Shown in pieces: positions 55,609 through 64,000 of a stretch of DNA of 64,000 nt. The stretch is from positions 2,119,850 through 2,183,849 of the forward strand of contig SSNP01000041.1 in assembly GCA_006937955.1 (NCBI GenBank). Reading direction: 5' to 3'. Every line of letters starts with the position of its first letter. Within the stretch, counting starts at the first letter, position 1. The notes below the pieces were generated by a model. That model had not been told where the DNA came from, searched no databases, and was given only the letters and a program-made list of their open reading frames with translations. The translations under genes and the position numbers were made by a program. Origin of the DNA: Pachypanchax playfairii (taxonomy: Eukaryota; Chordata; Actinopteri; Cyprinodontiformes; Aplocheilidae).

Positions 55609-56640
55609 TTTCTTTTAAACGTGAAGCAGTTCTTCTGTGGATGAATCCAGCTGTTGTTTGATCCCTCGTCTTTACACCTGTGAGATTTTGTCTAAAATAA
55701 ACATCTTCTACCATCTGAAAGAGAAGCAAAAAGATCCGTCAGGAGCTCAAAATTAACCAGAGTCAAACATCAGAACAGCTGGCAGCACGTCGTATAACAG
55801 TAGAAACAGAAATAACACTTTCATTTTCATTCATTCATTCATTCAAATTAACTTTTATCTTTTGCTGGCATTCTCAAAGAAAATGGAAATGTAAAGTTTG
55901 ACTATTATAAGTATAATTACTAATAATACAGTATCATGTACAAACAGTCAAACTAATAAAGCTCTGTATAGAAATTGATTTTGAAGTTTCAAAACCAAAG
56001 CTGTGAAATTAAGTTGCATTATACTGAACGTTTTTACTTATCAAATCTGACCTCGTCCATGTTTTATTGTTTTCTGTATAACAGTGTCACTGAATAACAG
56101 TGGATTAGAGCCTGATGGAGCCTCGTTGCAGCTTGTTCCTGGTTTTACAACAAACAGGATATAAACGTATTTAAGTTAAACAAGATTATTTCTACAAGTA
56201 GCACTCAGCAATATGGAGGCCCCATGACTCGCATTTCAAAATTAGTCCGATTCTAAAGTCTCTATTTAAGTATAAAAACCATAAAATGTGTGAAGTTGTT
56301 TCAAGGTGGTCAGAAGCGGATGGAGTGGCCGCAGTTTAACAGACAAACACATAAAGAAACCCCAGAGCTACAGTAAACACGCGTCTGCTCCAAGACTGTG
56401 AAATAGTTCGTCATATTAAGACTCCTGTGTGTTTTATTTTCAGGTTCACATTTACAGCTGCATGTTGTTACACTTATACTGTCTATTGAACAAAATCAGA
56501 TGCATCAAAGACCAGAAAACATCTCCTACCTGCTCTCACGCAGCGGAGCATGGACTGCGCAGGCGCACTGGGGTAAGCAGGAAATGGGAATTTCTTAAAG
56601 AGACAGTAACTCTTTTCTCGCTCTTTCTCAGAAGCAAAGT
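55609..56640 (-). promoter_or_regulatory. Family-2 ZNF promoter block (YY1-like + NRF1)
   Basis: The NRF1-like TGCGCAGGCGCA is at 56556-56567 and a decayed YY1-like ATATGGAGGC at 56211-56220. The block is shared with 44722-45190 and 27960-28440. It lies upstream of the minus-strand gene at 50364 and only about 120 bp from the CTCF-like site of the plus-strand gene at 56939, so the two promoters are head to head. Confidence 0.55.
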
Positions 56641-56754
56641 ACACATACATACAATAAACAAAAATGAGCCTGCTTGTGCGAGATAGAAAATAGAGTATAG
56701 TAACAGTGAAGTAAAAATAAAGATATACATGAGCTGTATGGCTAAAAATAAAAA

Positions 56755-56768
56755 CCAGCTGGTGGCAG
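56755..56768 (+). promoter_or_regulatory. CTCF-like motif, one mismatch
   Basis: CCAGCTGGTGGCAG: the sixth base is T where the other copies have A. About 171 bp upstream of the ATG at 56939. Confidence 0.5.
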
Positions 56769-56938
56769 CAACACGCCATGAAGCCTGCAGTCTACCTAAA
56801 GATTATGGAGAAGAGCGACTTCTTCTTCTTCATATCTTTTTTGTGAATGTTGCTAGCAGCGTTAGCTATCTTCGTGTTCGTGCTTGTTTATACACTGTTT
56901 CGGCCTTTGAGTTTAATATTTGAGTGTGTGCAGTAACA

Positions 56939-58372
56939 ATGACTTCCGTTCAATCTCTGAGAGAGTATATCAGCGCGCACTTAACTGCTGCTGCTGAAGA
57001 AATATTCACGCAGTTTGAAAAAAACATCATTCATTATGAACAAGAGGTGGATCGTCAGCGCAGACTGCTGGAAATCCGCTGTAAACCACAAATAAGCTTA
57101 CACAGAATAGGTAAATGGTACAAACCCTTCTTCTCTTTCAATCTCTGTAAATCGATTTTGGGAAAATTAAGGCCATTGCGATTTTACAAGGTATTACATA
57201 TCCAAGCTTACTTCAGATACTTTGACTGCAAAAATCTCAAACATATTTATTTTTCTACTTATGACAAATAAAAATAAAGATGTGCTCCCTTGCTCAACCT
57301 GCCAGATTGGCTTGTGGTGTTGCGCGCATACGTGTGATGTTACATATTTCATGATAGCCATTCCCTCAATTCTTAGCGCGCCAAACAGTCAAAATGGCAT
57401 AAAAGAAATTGGGAGTTTTCAGGCTGCTGGTTATTGGAGATGCTTTATTGTTTTAAAGTAGATAAGTGAAGCCTCGATAAATGCTGTTATTAAGGTGTTT
57501 TCACCAAGTTGTACTTGTAGGCTTCCTGCACCTTGAGCATTACTTGTTGTGAACCACGTATGGATTGGACATTTGTCTGTACAGGGCAACGGCCAGTGGG
57601 CCAACTCACATATTTGGGCCGGCTGGTCGTAATTTAGCTGAAAAAAGTATAAATAAGTTTTATCAACCATGGCAGCCAGTTGGTTGATTTTCTCAAAGGA
57701 CATTTATTTAATCCAATGAAATTTCCTTTTTGTCCTGTCCACCTGACTGTTTGTATTTCTGATAATAAAACTCTGTGTGGTTACTTGGTAAACAAAACAT
57801 CAAAGGGTCACATTAATAAGTTTTTTCCTTTCTTTCCAGAATTCCCACCACATTATGTCTACAAGGAGGAGGAAGACAAACCAGAACTTTCAAAGGAGGA
57901 ATCAGAACCTCCACAAGAAGAACCAGAAGGTCCAGAGGTTAAAGAGGAGCAACAGGAACCAGAACCTCTACAAATGGAATCAGAACCTCCACAAGAAGAA
58001 CCAAAAGATCCAGAGATTAAAAAGGAACAAGAACCAGAACTTCAACAGGTAAAAGAGGATCAGGATGAAGAGCAGCTTGTACTGAAGATTGAGGTGGATA
58101 CCTTCATGGTGAGTCCAACTGACATGGAAAGAGACCACGTTGAACCAGAACCAAACACAAATCAGCTTCCTGCTCAAAACTGTACTGAAACTGAGAACCA
58201 GAATCAGGAAGGATGCAGGAATAAAGACTTGAGATCAAAGAGAGAAGAAGAGCTGAAGGAAAATCAGAGACACCCAAAAAGCAAAGATCACGGGGACAAT
58301 GTAGGCCCTCCAAACTTAATAAACCACAAAAACATTCACACAGGTGAGAAGCCTTTTTCACATCTGGCCTGA
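56939..58372 (+). pseudogene. Family-1 ZNF that has lost its fingers
   Basis: Exon 1 is 56939-57110 (172 bp, MTSVQSLREY to LHRI, donor GTAAAT). Exon 2 starts at 57840 (acceptor TTTCCAG) with EFPPHYVYKEEE and stays open for about 176 residues of acidic sequence with two SEPPQEEP units. It enters the first finger linker (HTGEKPFSHLA) and stops where the cysteine codon has become TGA. Only one decayed finger-like segment follows before the common 3' end (58381-58435). Joined, it would encode about 234 residues with no DNA-binding fingers. It is either a pseudogene or a finger-less acidic protein; exon 1 and promoter are well kept. Confidence 0.78.
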
Positions 58373-59054
58373 GAACAAGCTTTCAGTAAAACGTTTACTC
58401 TGTCACATGAGAACTCACGCAGTTGAGAAGGTGTAATTATATAAACTCCATAACATTCTCACACATTGATGTTGATTAAAAGTCTCAGTTCAGGACTTGG
58501 ACTCTACAGTTCATCAGTTAGCGGTAACCCTAAGACAGCAGAATGAAGGATTTGGTGGGGAAAAAACAAGATTCAAACTGGTGTCTGGTTGTTCAAAGTC
58601 ACAATAACCTTGAAGTTATCAAACTTTACTATGACATTTGCCAAACACCACCTGTTAAACATGTTCAGAAGAATAACCAGAGGTGGATTGATGTGGGTTT
58701 GCTATTATTGATTTCTAGAAATTAGGGCTCATCCAGCAACATTAAAGAACATGGATCAAGCTGCAGCTTTCTAAACTTTACCTGTCTTTTCTGCCACCTA
58801 AATATACGCAGCAGTACTATTATTTTTTAGGCACTACATGTCTAAAACACATCAATCTCAGCAGTTTAGATTGGACCAGACAGGAAATCAGGCGTTCTTG
58901 ATAAGTAAAATACCCAGAAGTTTCAGAATAAAGGACATATGCAGATTTCCGTTTGCTTAACTCTGAAAAAATACATGAGCTGTGACGGTTTTAAGTCCGT
59001 TGGTGGTGTTAAAAAAATCTTGGTCTGTGATGTTGGAAAAGGGGGAGATAACGC
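58373..59054. other. 3' flank and intergenic DNA
   Basis: A finger remnant and family 3' end extend to about 58500. The rest shows no gene. Confidence 0.45.
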
Positions 59055-59589
59055 GGAAGCCTGTCAGCATCGGGAAGAAAGACCAGGCAGCGACTTTATC
59101 CCACCAACCTGTGGGTTCAGAGCTGCAGTGTGGGAGGAGGGAGAGAAGTGGACACCACAACCACCCCAACTTCCTCCTTCAGAGCATCATCAGGAAGCAT
59201 CCATCGACCCTGAGGTCAGCATCACTTTTTAACAATCATTACAGAAATCTTTGTTTCGTAAGTATATTTATTTAATATATTTTATTTGGCTCTTTTGAAG
59301 TGTTTATTAACCTTGTTCTGTTTACACTTCAGTATACTTTGTACTTTTTGGAAACTTTGAGCTGATGACCCCCTTTGTGTCTGTGTTTCAGGCCTCTGTT
59401 GGACCTGAAGGATACCAGCATGTGGTCCAGCTGGCACACAGGCTGGTGGAGCTCTGCATGAAGCACTACATCACAAACGGTCAGGTGGAGGAGATTGTAG
59501 GACTTTGGGAGAACCTCCCTGATGGGGATAAGGAGCCTTCATATCCCTCCCACTACAGAGAGGGTCTGACAAAGACAAAGACCTACCAC

Positions 59590-59850
59590 GGCTGTGGCTC
59601 AGTGGTTAGAGCGGTCGTCCTCCAACTTGAAGGTTTGTGCGACTTGAGCGTTTGTCCCGGCTTCCACCGCCACATGTCGAAGTGTCCCTGATCTGCGTAT
59701 CGGGTTGTGTGAGTGTTAGCCCCTTCCCTCTCCCCTCGGTTTATGTATCGGGTTGTGTGAATGGGTGGATGTAAAACTTGTAGTGTGAAAGCGCTTTGAG
59801 TGGTCTGAATGACTAGAAAAGTGCTATACAAATACAGGACATTTACCATT
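59590..59850 (+). mobile_element. tRNA-derived SINE inserted in an exon
   Basis: It has the same head (GGCTGTGGCTCAGTGGTTAG) and tail (AGTGCTATACAAATAC, CCATT) as the SINE at 42985, with an internal duplication of the GATCTGCGTATCGGG-like part. The target duplication is TACCAC (59584-59589, 59851-59856). It interrupts the second exon of the C2HC-family copy. Confidence 0.85.
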
Positions 59851-59944
59851 TACCACTTCAGGCACTGTGTCACCGGGACCAGAGAGCATGAAACGGTAAG
59901 TGTTGGCAGAAGTCTGCCATCTGAAATGAGTTTCCCTTTCCATT

Positions 59945-60006
59945 TTCGTCAGAATCAGCTTTATTGGTCGAGTATCATTTGCACAATACAGGGAATTTGA
60001 CTTGGA
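59945..60006 (+). repeat. Short LINE-type tail in intron
   Basis: AGAATCAGCTTTATTGGTCG followed by GGGAATTTGACTTGG is a common fish retroelement 3' end. It lies in the intron before 60058. Confidence 0.55.
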
Positions 60007-61020
60007 AGAGATGCGTAGACACTTCGTTCCCATGATCTTAATTCTGTTTTCTTACAGCTGCGTTGTGGGAAAAGGCAGAAGTCGCGCCTCCTTGCCTGAC
60101 GCCAACCGTGCCATTTTTAAGAAGCTGTGCAACATGAACCCGAGCAGCAGTAGGGTGGCGGGTGTGTTAATCACATGCTGGACGCTGGTCTTGAGGGGCT
60201 ACAACACCGTAAGGAGTGTAGTTATTGACCATCCGGCCCTCAAGACCAGGACCACCCTCCAGCTGTTCGTGGTCAACCAGGCGACCCTCTCTCAGTGGTG
60301 AGATCATCATCTCTGTACCTTTTATTCACTAGAAACACAGAAGATGCGTCATGTTTAGAGGCTACACCTGAACCTCTTAAATCAGCTGTTTTCTGTCCCT
60401 CAGCTGAAATAAAAGCTCTGTTTCTATTCTGCAGGCACAAAAAGTGGATGTCTTCTTTAGTGAGGACCACCCTGGCTGCTGCTGATGCTCTACTTCAAGC
60501 TGATGCAGAGGAGGTTCTGCATCCTGCCTGACAGCCAAGGAAGCAACAGGCCGGCCCAGTCTTCTCATCTGTTGAGACCGCAGGACCATCAATCCAGGCC
60601 ATGGCAGGACCATCCCAGCCTATACCAGGACCATCTCAGACCATGGTGGAACCATCTCAGGTCATGAGTGGACCATCTTTGGGTTCTTCCACCACCTGCA
60701 GCCCTGATGACTCTACTGAGACATCCGGACAGGCAGCAGGCAGCTCTCTCCTCACTGGTGTGGATGTCTCCTCTATTATACCAAGGTCCACAGTGTGGCA
60801 CCGTAATAAAATCCTCCAGCTGCAGGAGGAGGCTGCTAAGAGGGGGTTGACTAGAAGTATAAGACCTTCCATAGCCAACAGATGCAGCAAGTGTGGGCAG
60901 AGAAAAATAAAGGAGACAGGACACAGAATGAAGAGGAAGGCCAGTGGGTAGAGAGTGTCCTACTGTCCCGTAGCAGACAAAGGACAGTGTCCAGAGGTCT
61001 GGCTGGCTGCCCACAAATAA

Positions 61021-61900
61021 CTGCAAATATTTTTATTGTTTTCTATTTTTCGTTTAATGTTAATCTTTTTAAGGTGGATGTCTGGACAGACATGCAGAAG
61101 GATAGAAATAATTTGACTTTTGTTTTGTTTGTTTGATGTTTAATTGCAGTAAAAACTGGATGAGTCAAGTGAAACGCTCCTTCATTTATTTCTTCATTCA
61201 AGGTTCCAGTCATGTGGTACTTTGTGATCCCAGTCCATCATGTTGGAGTCGTACAGCTGACCCTGGACCTTCATGACCATAGTTAGCATGATGATGTCAC
61301 ATGGTCAAAACATGCTGTCTGATTGGTTCCTGAACATGTGACCAGTCACACAAAATCCAGCAGAATCAAACAGAAAGCAGAATGAACGTTAACTGACAAG
61401 TCAGCCAAAAAAGTGTTACTTCAGCTTCAATCAGAATCTCAAAGGTTTCCAACATTTAGTGGCTTCTTTCAAAATAAAAGCTGAAGTTGTTTCAGTTCAA
61501 AAAGTTATTTTTAGATTTGCATGCATATTCTTTATGTATTTAACCCTGCAGAGGGTGCAATTTCTGAAACCAGATTGGAACTTATTGACCTGTAAATAGA
61601 TTAACTATCTATTACTGTCAAATGTGGAGCGTACCATCGGAACAAATCAGAGCTGACACACCAAATGATGGTGGTGGACAGCTGTTGAGTTTTACCCACA
61701 ATGCACTTAGAGCTAATATTGGTGATTCACTTGTGGTGCATGGGTTTCTCTCCTAAACCTGCTGTCCCCGCGACCAGATATTTGATAAGCAGGTGAAGAT
61801 GGATGGATGGAAATCTTGTCAATTATATTCTTTGGCTATTTTCATAAAGCAGAGTAAAAATCTTGAGAGAATGCAAGCAATAAATTTATTGATTTAATAT
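61021..61900. other. Intergenic DNA
   Basis: No gene. A GATGGATGGA-type scrap at about 61797 is the only simple repeat. Confidence 0.4.
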
Positions 61901-62772
61901 GCATTTGACATCACATATGATTTCACTATGTCACAACCTTCAAGGATCAAACAGCTCTTGAAGAACAGTGGGTTCAAAACATTTTCACACATTGTTTTTA
62001 AATCTATTATTGTTTCAGTAATGCATTTTTTTATATCATGTACACAATCTACAACAGAAATAATCACTTTATATTAATTTTAAAGTACTTTTTAAGTAAG
62101 TGTATTCACAAAAACAAACAAAAAAATATAAAAAAAACGAAATATCATGTTATGTCCATATCATAATTAGGGCTGTAACGATACATTATGCCACGATACG
62201 ATACATATCTTGATACACTGCTTGTTTTGCGTTTTCAACAAAACAAAACTCTCTGGATAATATTTATTTTATTTTGATACAATAACAGTGGGTGAAACAA
62301 ACTCATGTTGTCCCACCTAGTGGTGGTCAGTAAAACACGTTAACTATATCAATATTATCAATATTGGACCTCACAATACGATACTGCTCCCTGTATTGCG
62401 ATACATCAATGTATCGTTACAGCACTATTCATAATTCATTTACACAACTCTGAACAAAACAAAAACAATTATGTATTATGTTTAACAAGTTGTAACATTT
62501 GAGAAAAGAGAATAGTTTCATAAATTTAACTGACTGCAGTTTAAATCTTGTTTTTCTTGTTTCCCTCTGCTGTTTTAGAACTACAGTTTAGTGTCTGATG
62601 TGATTTTTATGTTACTTTTTAACTTCCTATCAATCAGTATTACATTTGTGATCTGTGGACACTTTTACACAAACCAGCATTTGCAGACTTTCAGTAATAA
62701 AGTCTTAAATATGAATGTTTATAGAATACCACTGCACAACTCCAACATCTGAGAATGCTGCAATATTAGGTT
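61901..62772. other. 3' flank of the ZNF gene at 62773
   Basis: 61920-62130 matches the 3' flanks of the ZNF genes at 2323 and 20237 (CACAACCTTCAAGGATCAAA…). The hAT MITE at 62169-62428 sits inside it. No other gene. Confidence 0.55.
62169..62428. mobile_element. hAT MITE, 260 bp
   Basis: Inverted ends AGGGCTGTAACGATAC and GTATCGTTACAGCACTAT are flanked by a perfect 8-bp target duplication TCATAATT (62161-62168, 62429-62436). The interior is AT-rich, with ATACGATAC-like subterminal repeats and no gene. Inserted in the shared 3' flank, so younger than the ZNF duplication. Confidence 0.92.
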
Positions 62773-64000
62773 TTACACCTTTTGATCTGTGTGAGTTCTC
62801 ATGTGACGGAGTAAATGACCTTTTTGACTGTAAGCTTTTCTACAGGTCTGACATGTGAAAGGTTTCTCACCTGTGTGAGTTCTCATGTGCTTTAGTAAAT
62901 TACATTTCTGAATAAAACCTTTCCCACAGGTATGACATGAAAGTGGCTTCTCTCCCGTGTGAGTTCTCATGTGATAGAGAAAATGACCTCTTTGACTGAA
63001 ATCCTTTTCACAGGTCTGACATGTGAAAGGCTTCTCACCTGTGTGAGTTCTTATGTGACTGACTAAATTACATTTTTGGATGAAACTTTTTCCACAAGTC
63101 TGACATGAGAAAGGCTTCTCACCTGTGTGCATTCTCATGTGATAGAGTAAATGACCTCTCTGCCGGAAATCTTTTCCACAGGTCTGACAGGAAAAAGACT
63201 TCTCACCTGTGTGAGTTCTCATGTGACGCGTTAAATCGGTTTTTACACTGAAATTTTTTCCACAGGTCTGACACGTGAAAGGCTTCTCACCCGTGTGAGT
63301 TCTCATGTGACGAGTTAAGTCAGTTTTTACACTAAAACTTTTTCTACAGGTCTGACACGCGAAAGGCTTCTCACCCGTGTGAGTTCTCATGTGACGAGTT
63401 AAGTCAGTTTTTACACTAAAATTTTTTCCACAGGCATCACATGAGAAAGGCTTCTCACCTGTGTGTGTTCTCACGTGATCAAGTAAACGACCTCTATGAC
63501 AAAAACTTTTTCCACAGTTCTGACAGGAGAAAGACTTTTCTGTGTGGGCGTTTTTGTGTTTTTGTAGTTTTGGATGGTCTACATTGTCTCTGTGATCTCT
63601 GGTTTGTGAATGTCCCTGATTTTCTCTGATTATTCTGCTTGATCCAGAGTCTGCATTTTTGTCTCCTTCCCTACTCTGGTTCTCAGCTTCAGTACAGTTC
63701 TGAGAGAATAGCTGATCCCTGCTTGGTTCTGGTTCACTGTGATTCCGTTCATCCTCAGCAGGAATCACCATGAAGGTATCAGTCTTAAGCTTCAATACAA
63801 GCTGCTCTTCATCCTGACCAACAGGGAGTTCTTGTTGTTCCTCTTTAATCTGTGGACATTCTGATTCCTCCTGGTCCAAACTCGAGCTCCTCTCCTGATT
63901 ACGGTCCTGCTGGTGAATCAGAACCTCTTCCTTCTTACAGACATAATGCTGTAGGATTTCAGGTTCTTCTTCCTCTTCCTTCTTACAGACATAATGCTGT
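62773..64000 (-). CDS. C2H2 zinc-finger protein, family 1 (9 fingers), 5' end outside window
   Basis: The main exon is open from the right edge to 62773. It begins within QHYVCKKEEE, which is present twice (a duplicated exon start, as in the expansion at 37198). An acidic domain with FMVIPAEDERNHSEPEPS follows, then nine C2H2 fingers. Fingers 2-4 share the same helix (SVKTDLTRH), so they would read the same subsite. Fingers 5-6 and 7-8 look like a duplicated pair (RGHLLYH / IQKCNL). No frame break is seen. The first exon and splice acceptor lie beyond 64000. It is probably a nuclear DNA-binding regulator. Confidence 0.88.
   Translation of the reverse strand, partial: QHYVCKKEEEEEPEILQHYVCKKEEVLIHQQDRNQERSSSLDQEESECPQIKEEQQELPVGQDEEQLVLKLKTDTFMVIPAEDERNHSEPEPSRDQLFSQNCTEAENQSREGDKNADSGSSRIIRENQGHSQTRDHRDNVDHPKLQKHKNAHTEKSFSCQNCGKSFCHRGRLLDHVRTHTGEKPFSCDACGKNFSVKTDLTRHMRTHTGEKPFACQTCRKSFSVKTDLTRHMRTHTGEKPFTCQTCGKNFSVKTDLTRHMRTHTGEKSFSCQTCGKDFRQRGHLLYHMRMHTGEKPFSCQTCGKSFIQKCNLVSHIRTHTGEKPFTCQTCEKDFSQRGHFLYHMRTHTGEKPLSCHTCGKGFIQKCNLLKHMRTHTGEKPFTCQTCRKAYSQKGHLLRHMRTHTDQKV

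Larger units (their letters stand above)
59055..61020 (+). pseudogene. C2HC-module family, copy 3 (broken)
   Basis: Exons: an acidic/Pro-rich end to 59214 (donor GTCAGC, start not fixed); 59392-59895 (ASVGPEGYQHVVQLAHRLVE, VEEIVGLWENLPDGDKEP), interrupted by a SINE at 59590-59850; 60058-60297 (RCVVGKGRSRASLPDANRAI, WTLVLRGYN, TTLQLFVVNQATLSQW); and 60435-61020, ending in the module CSKCGQRKIKETGH…SYCP…VWLAAHK. Breaks: TGA at 60529-60531, the SINE inside the second exon, and TAG inside the module (near 60949). It keeps the 60058 exon complete, which is half missing in the copy at 32651. Role unknown. Confidence 0.7.

Overview
The window reads as nuclear DNA of a ray-finned (teleost) fish, probably a percomorph. 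The genes have GT/AG introns. There are tandem C2H2 zinc-finger (ZNF) genes with fish-type acidic N-termini, a Tc1 transposon, L2-type LINE 3' ends with the TTTGATTTGA tail, tRNA-derived SINEs, P-element-like THAP copies and several hAT MITEs. It is a ZNF gene cluster of birth-and-death type, crowded with mobile elements.

ZNF family 1 has a conserved 172-bp first coding exon beginning MSSVQSLREF. A phase-1 intron joins it to one large exon that starts ELPQHY, carries a Glu-rich domain and ends in fingers. Members are at 2323-4693 (-), 5797-7901 (+), 10417-12014 (+, broken), 16920-18285 (+, broken), 20237-21958 (-), 36615-39136 (+, fingers out of frame, 8-fold acidic repeat), 56939-58372 (+, fingers lost) and 62773-64000 (-, runs off the edge). 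A one-finger relic lies at 43225-43292. Every surviving first exon has a 14-bp CTCF-like motif about 150-175 bp upstream of its ATG. ZNF family 2 (24796-26144 and 50364-52285, both -) has different fingers and acidic domain. Its promoters carry an NRF1-like palindrome and a YY1-like ATGGCGGC, and a 58-bp exon beginning MSDRIQET is a candidate first coding exon.

Other genes: 29298-31930 (-) is a 133-residue secreted protein spread over nine coding exons, with every intron in phase 1; I do not recognise it. 45418-47247 (+) is a secreted C-type lectin of the fish ladderlectin/nattectin type that lacks the classical Ca/sugar motif. Three broken copies (32651-35209, 39310-39788, 59055-61020) belong to a multi-exon family ending in CxxC...GH...C modules. 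A YqaJ-type nuclease relic lies at 9258-9830.

Repeats: a 36-bp minisatellite derived from the C-terminal coding end of an L2 LINE occurs at 12792-15252 (about 68 copies), 23207-23360 and 49625-50134. A nearly intact Tc1 transposon is at 41370-42619. MITEs with visible target-site duplications are at 47421-48013, 54836-55048 and 62169-62428. A 730-bp element with inverted ends of about 100 bp is at 27084-27813.

Layout: ZNF loci with shared flanks in both orientations to 28 kb; the secreted-protein gene; C2HC family copy; ZNF with acidic repeats; a mobile-element zone (39.8-44.7 kb); lectin; second family-2 ZNF with its promoter head-to-head with a family-1 ZNF; another C2HC copy; and a partial ZNF at the right edge.
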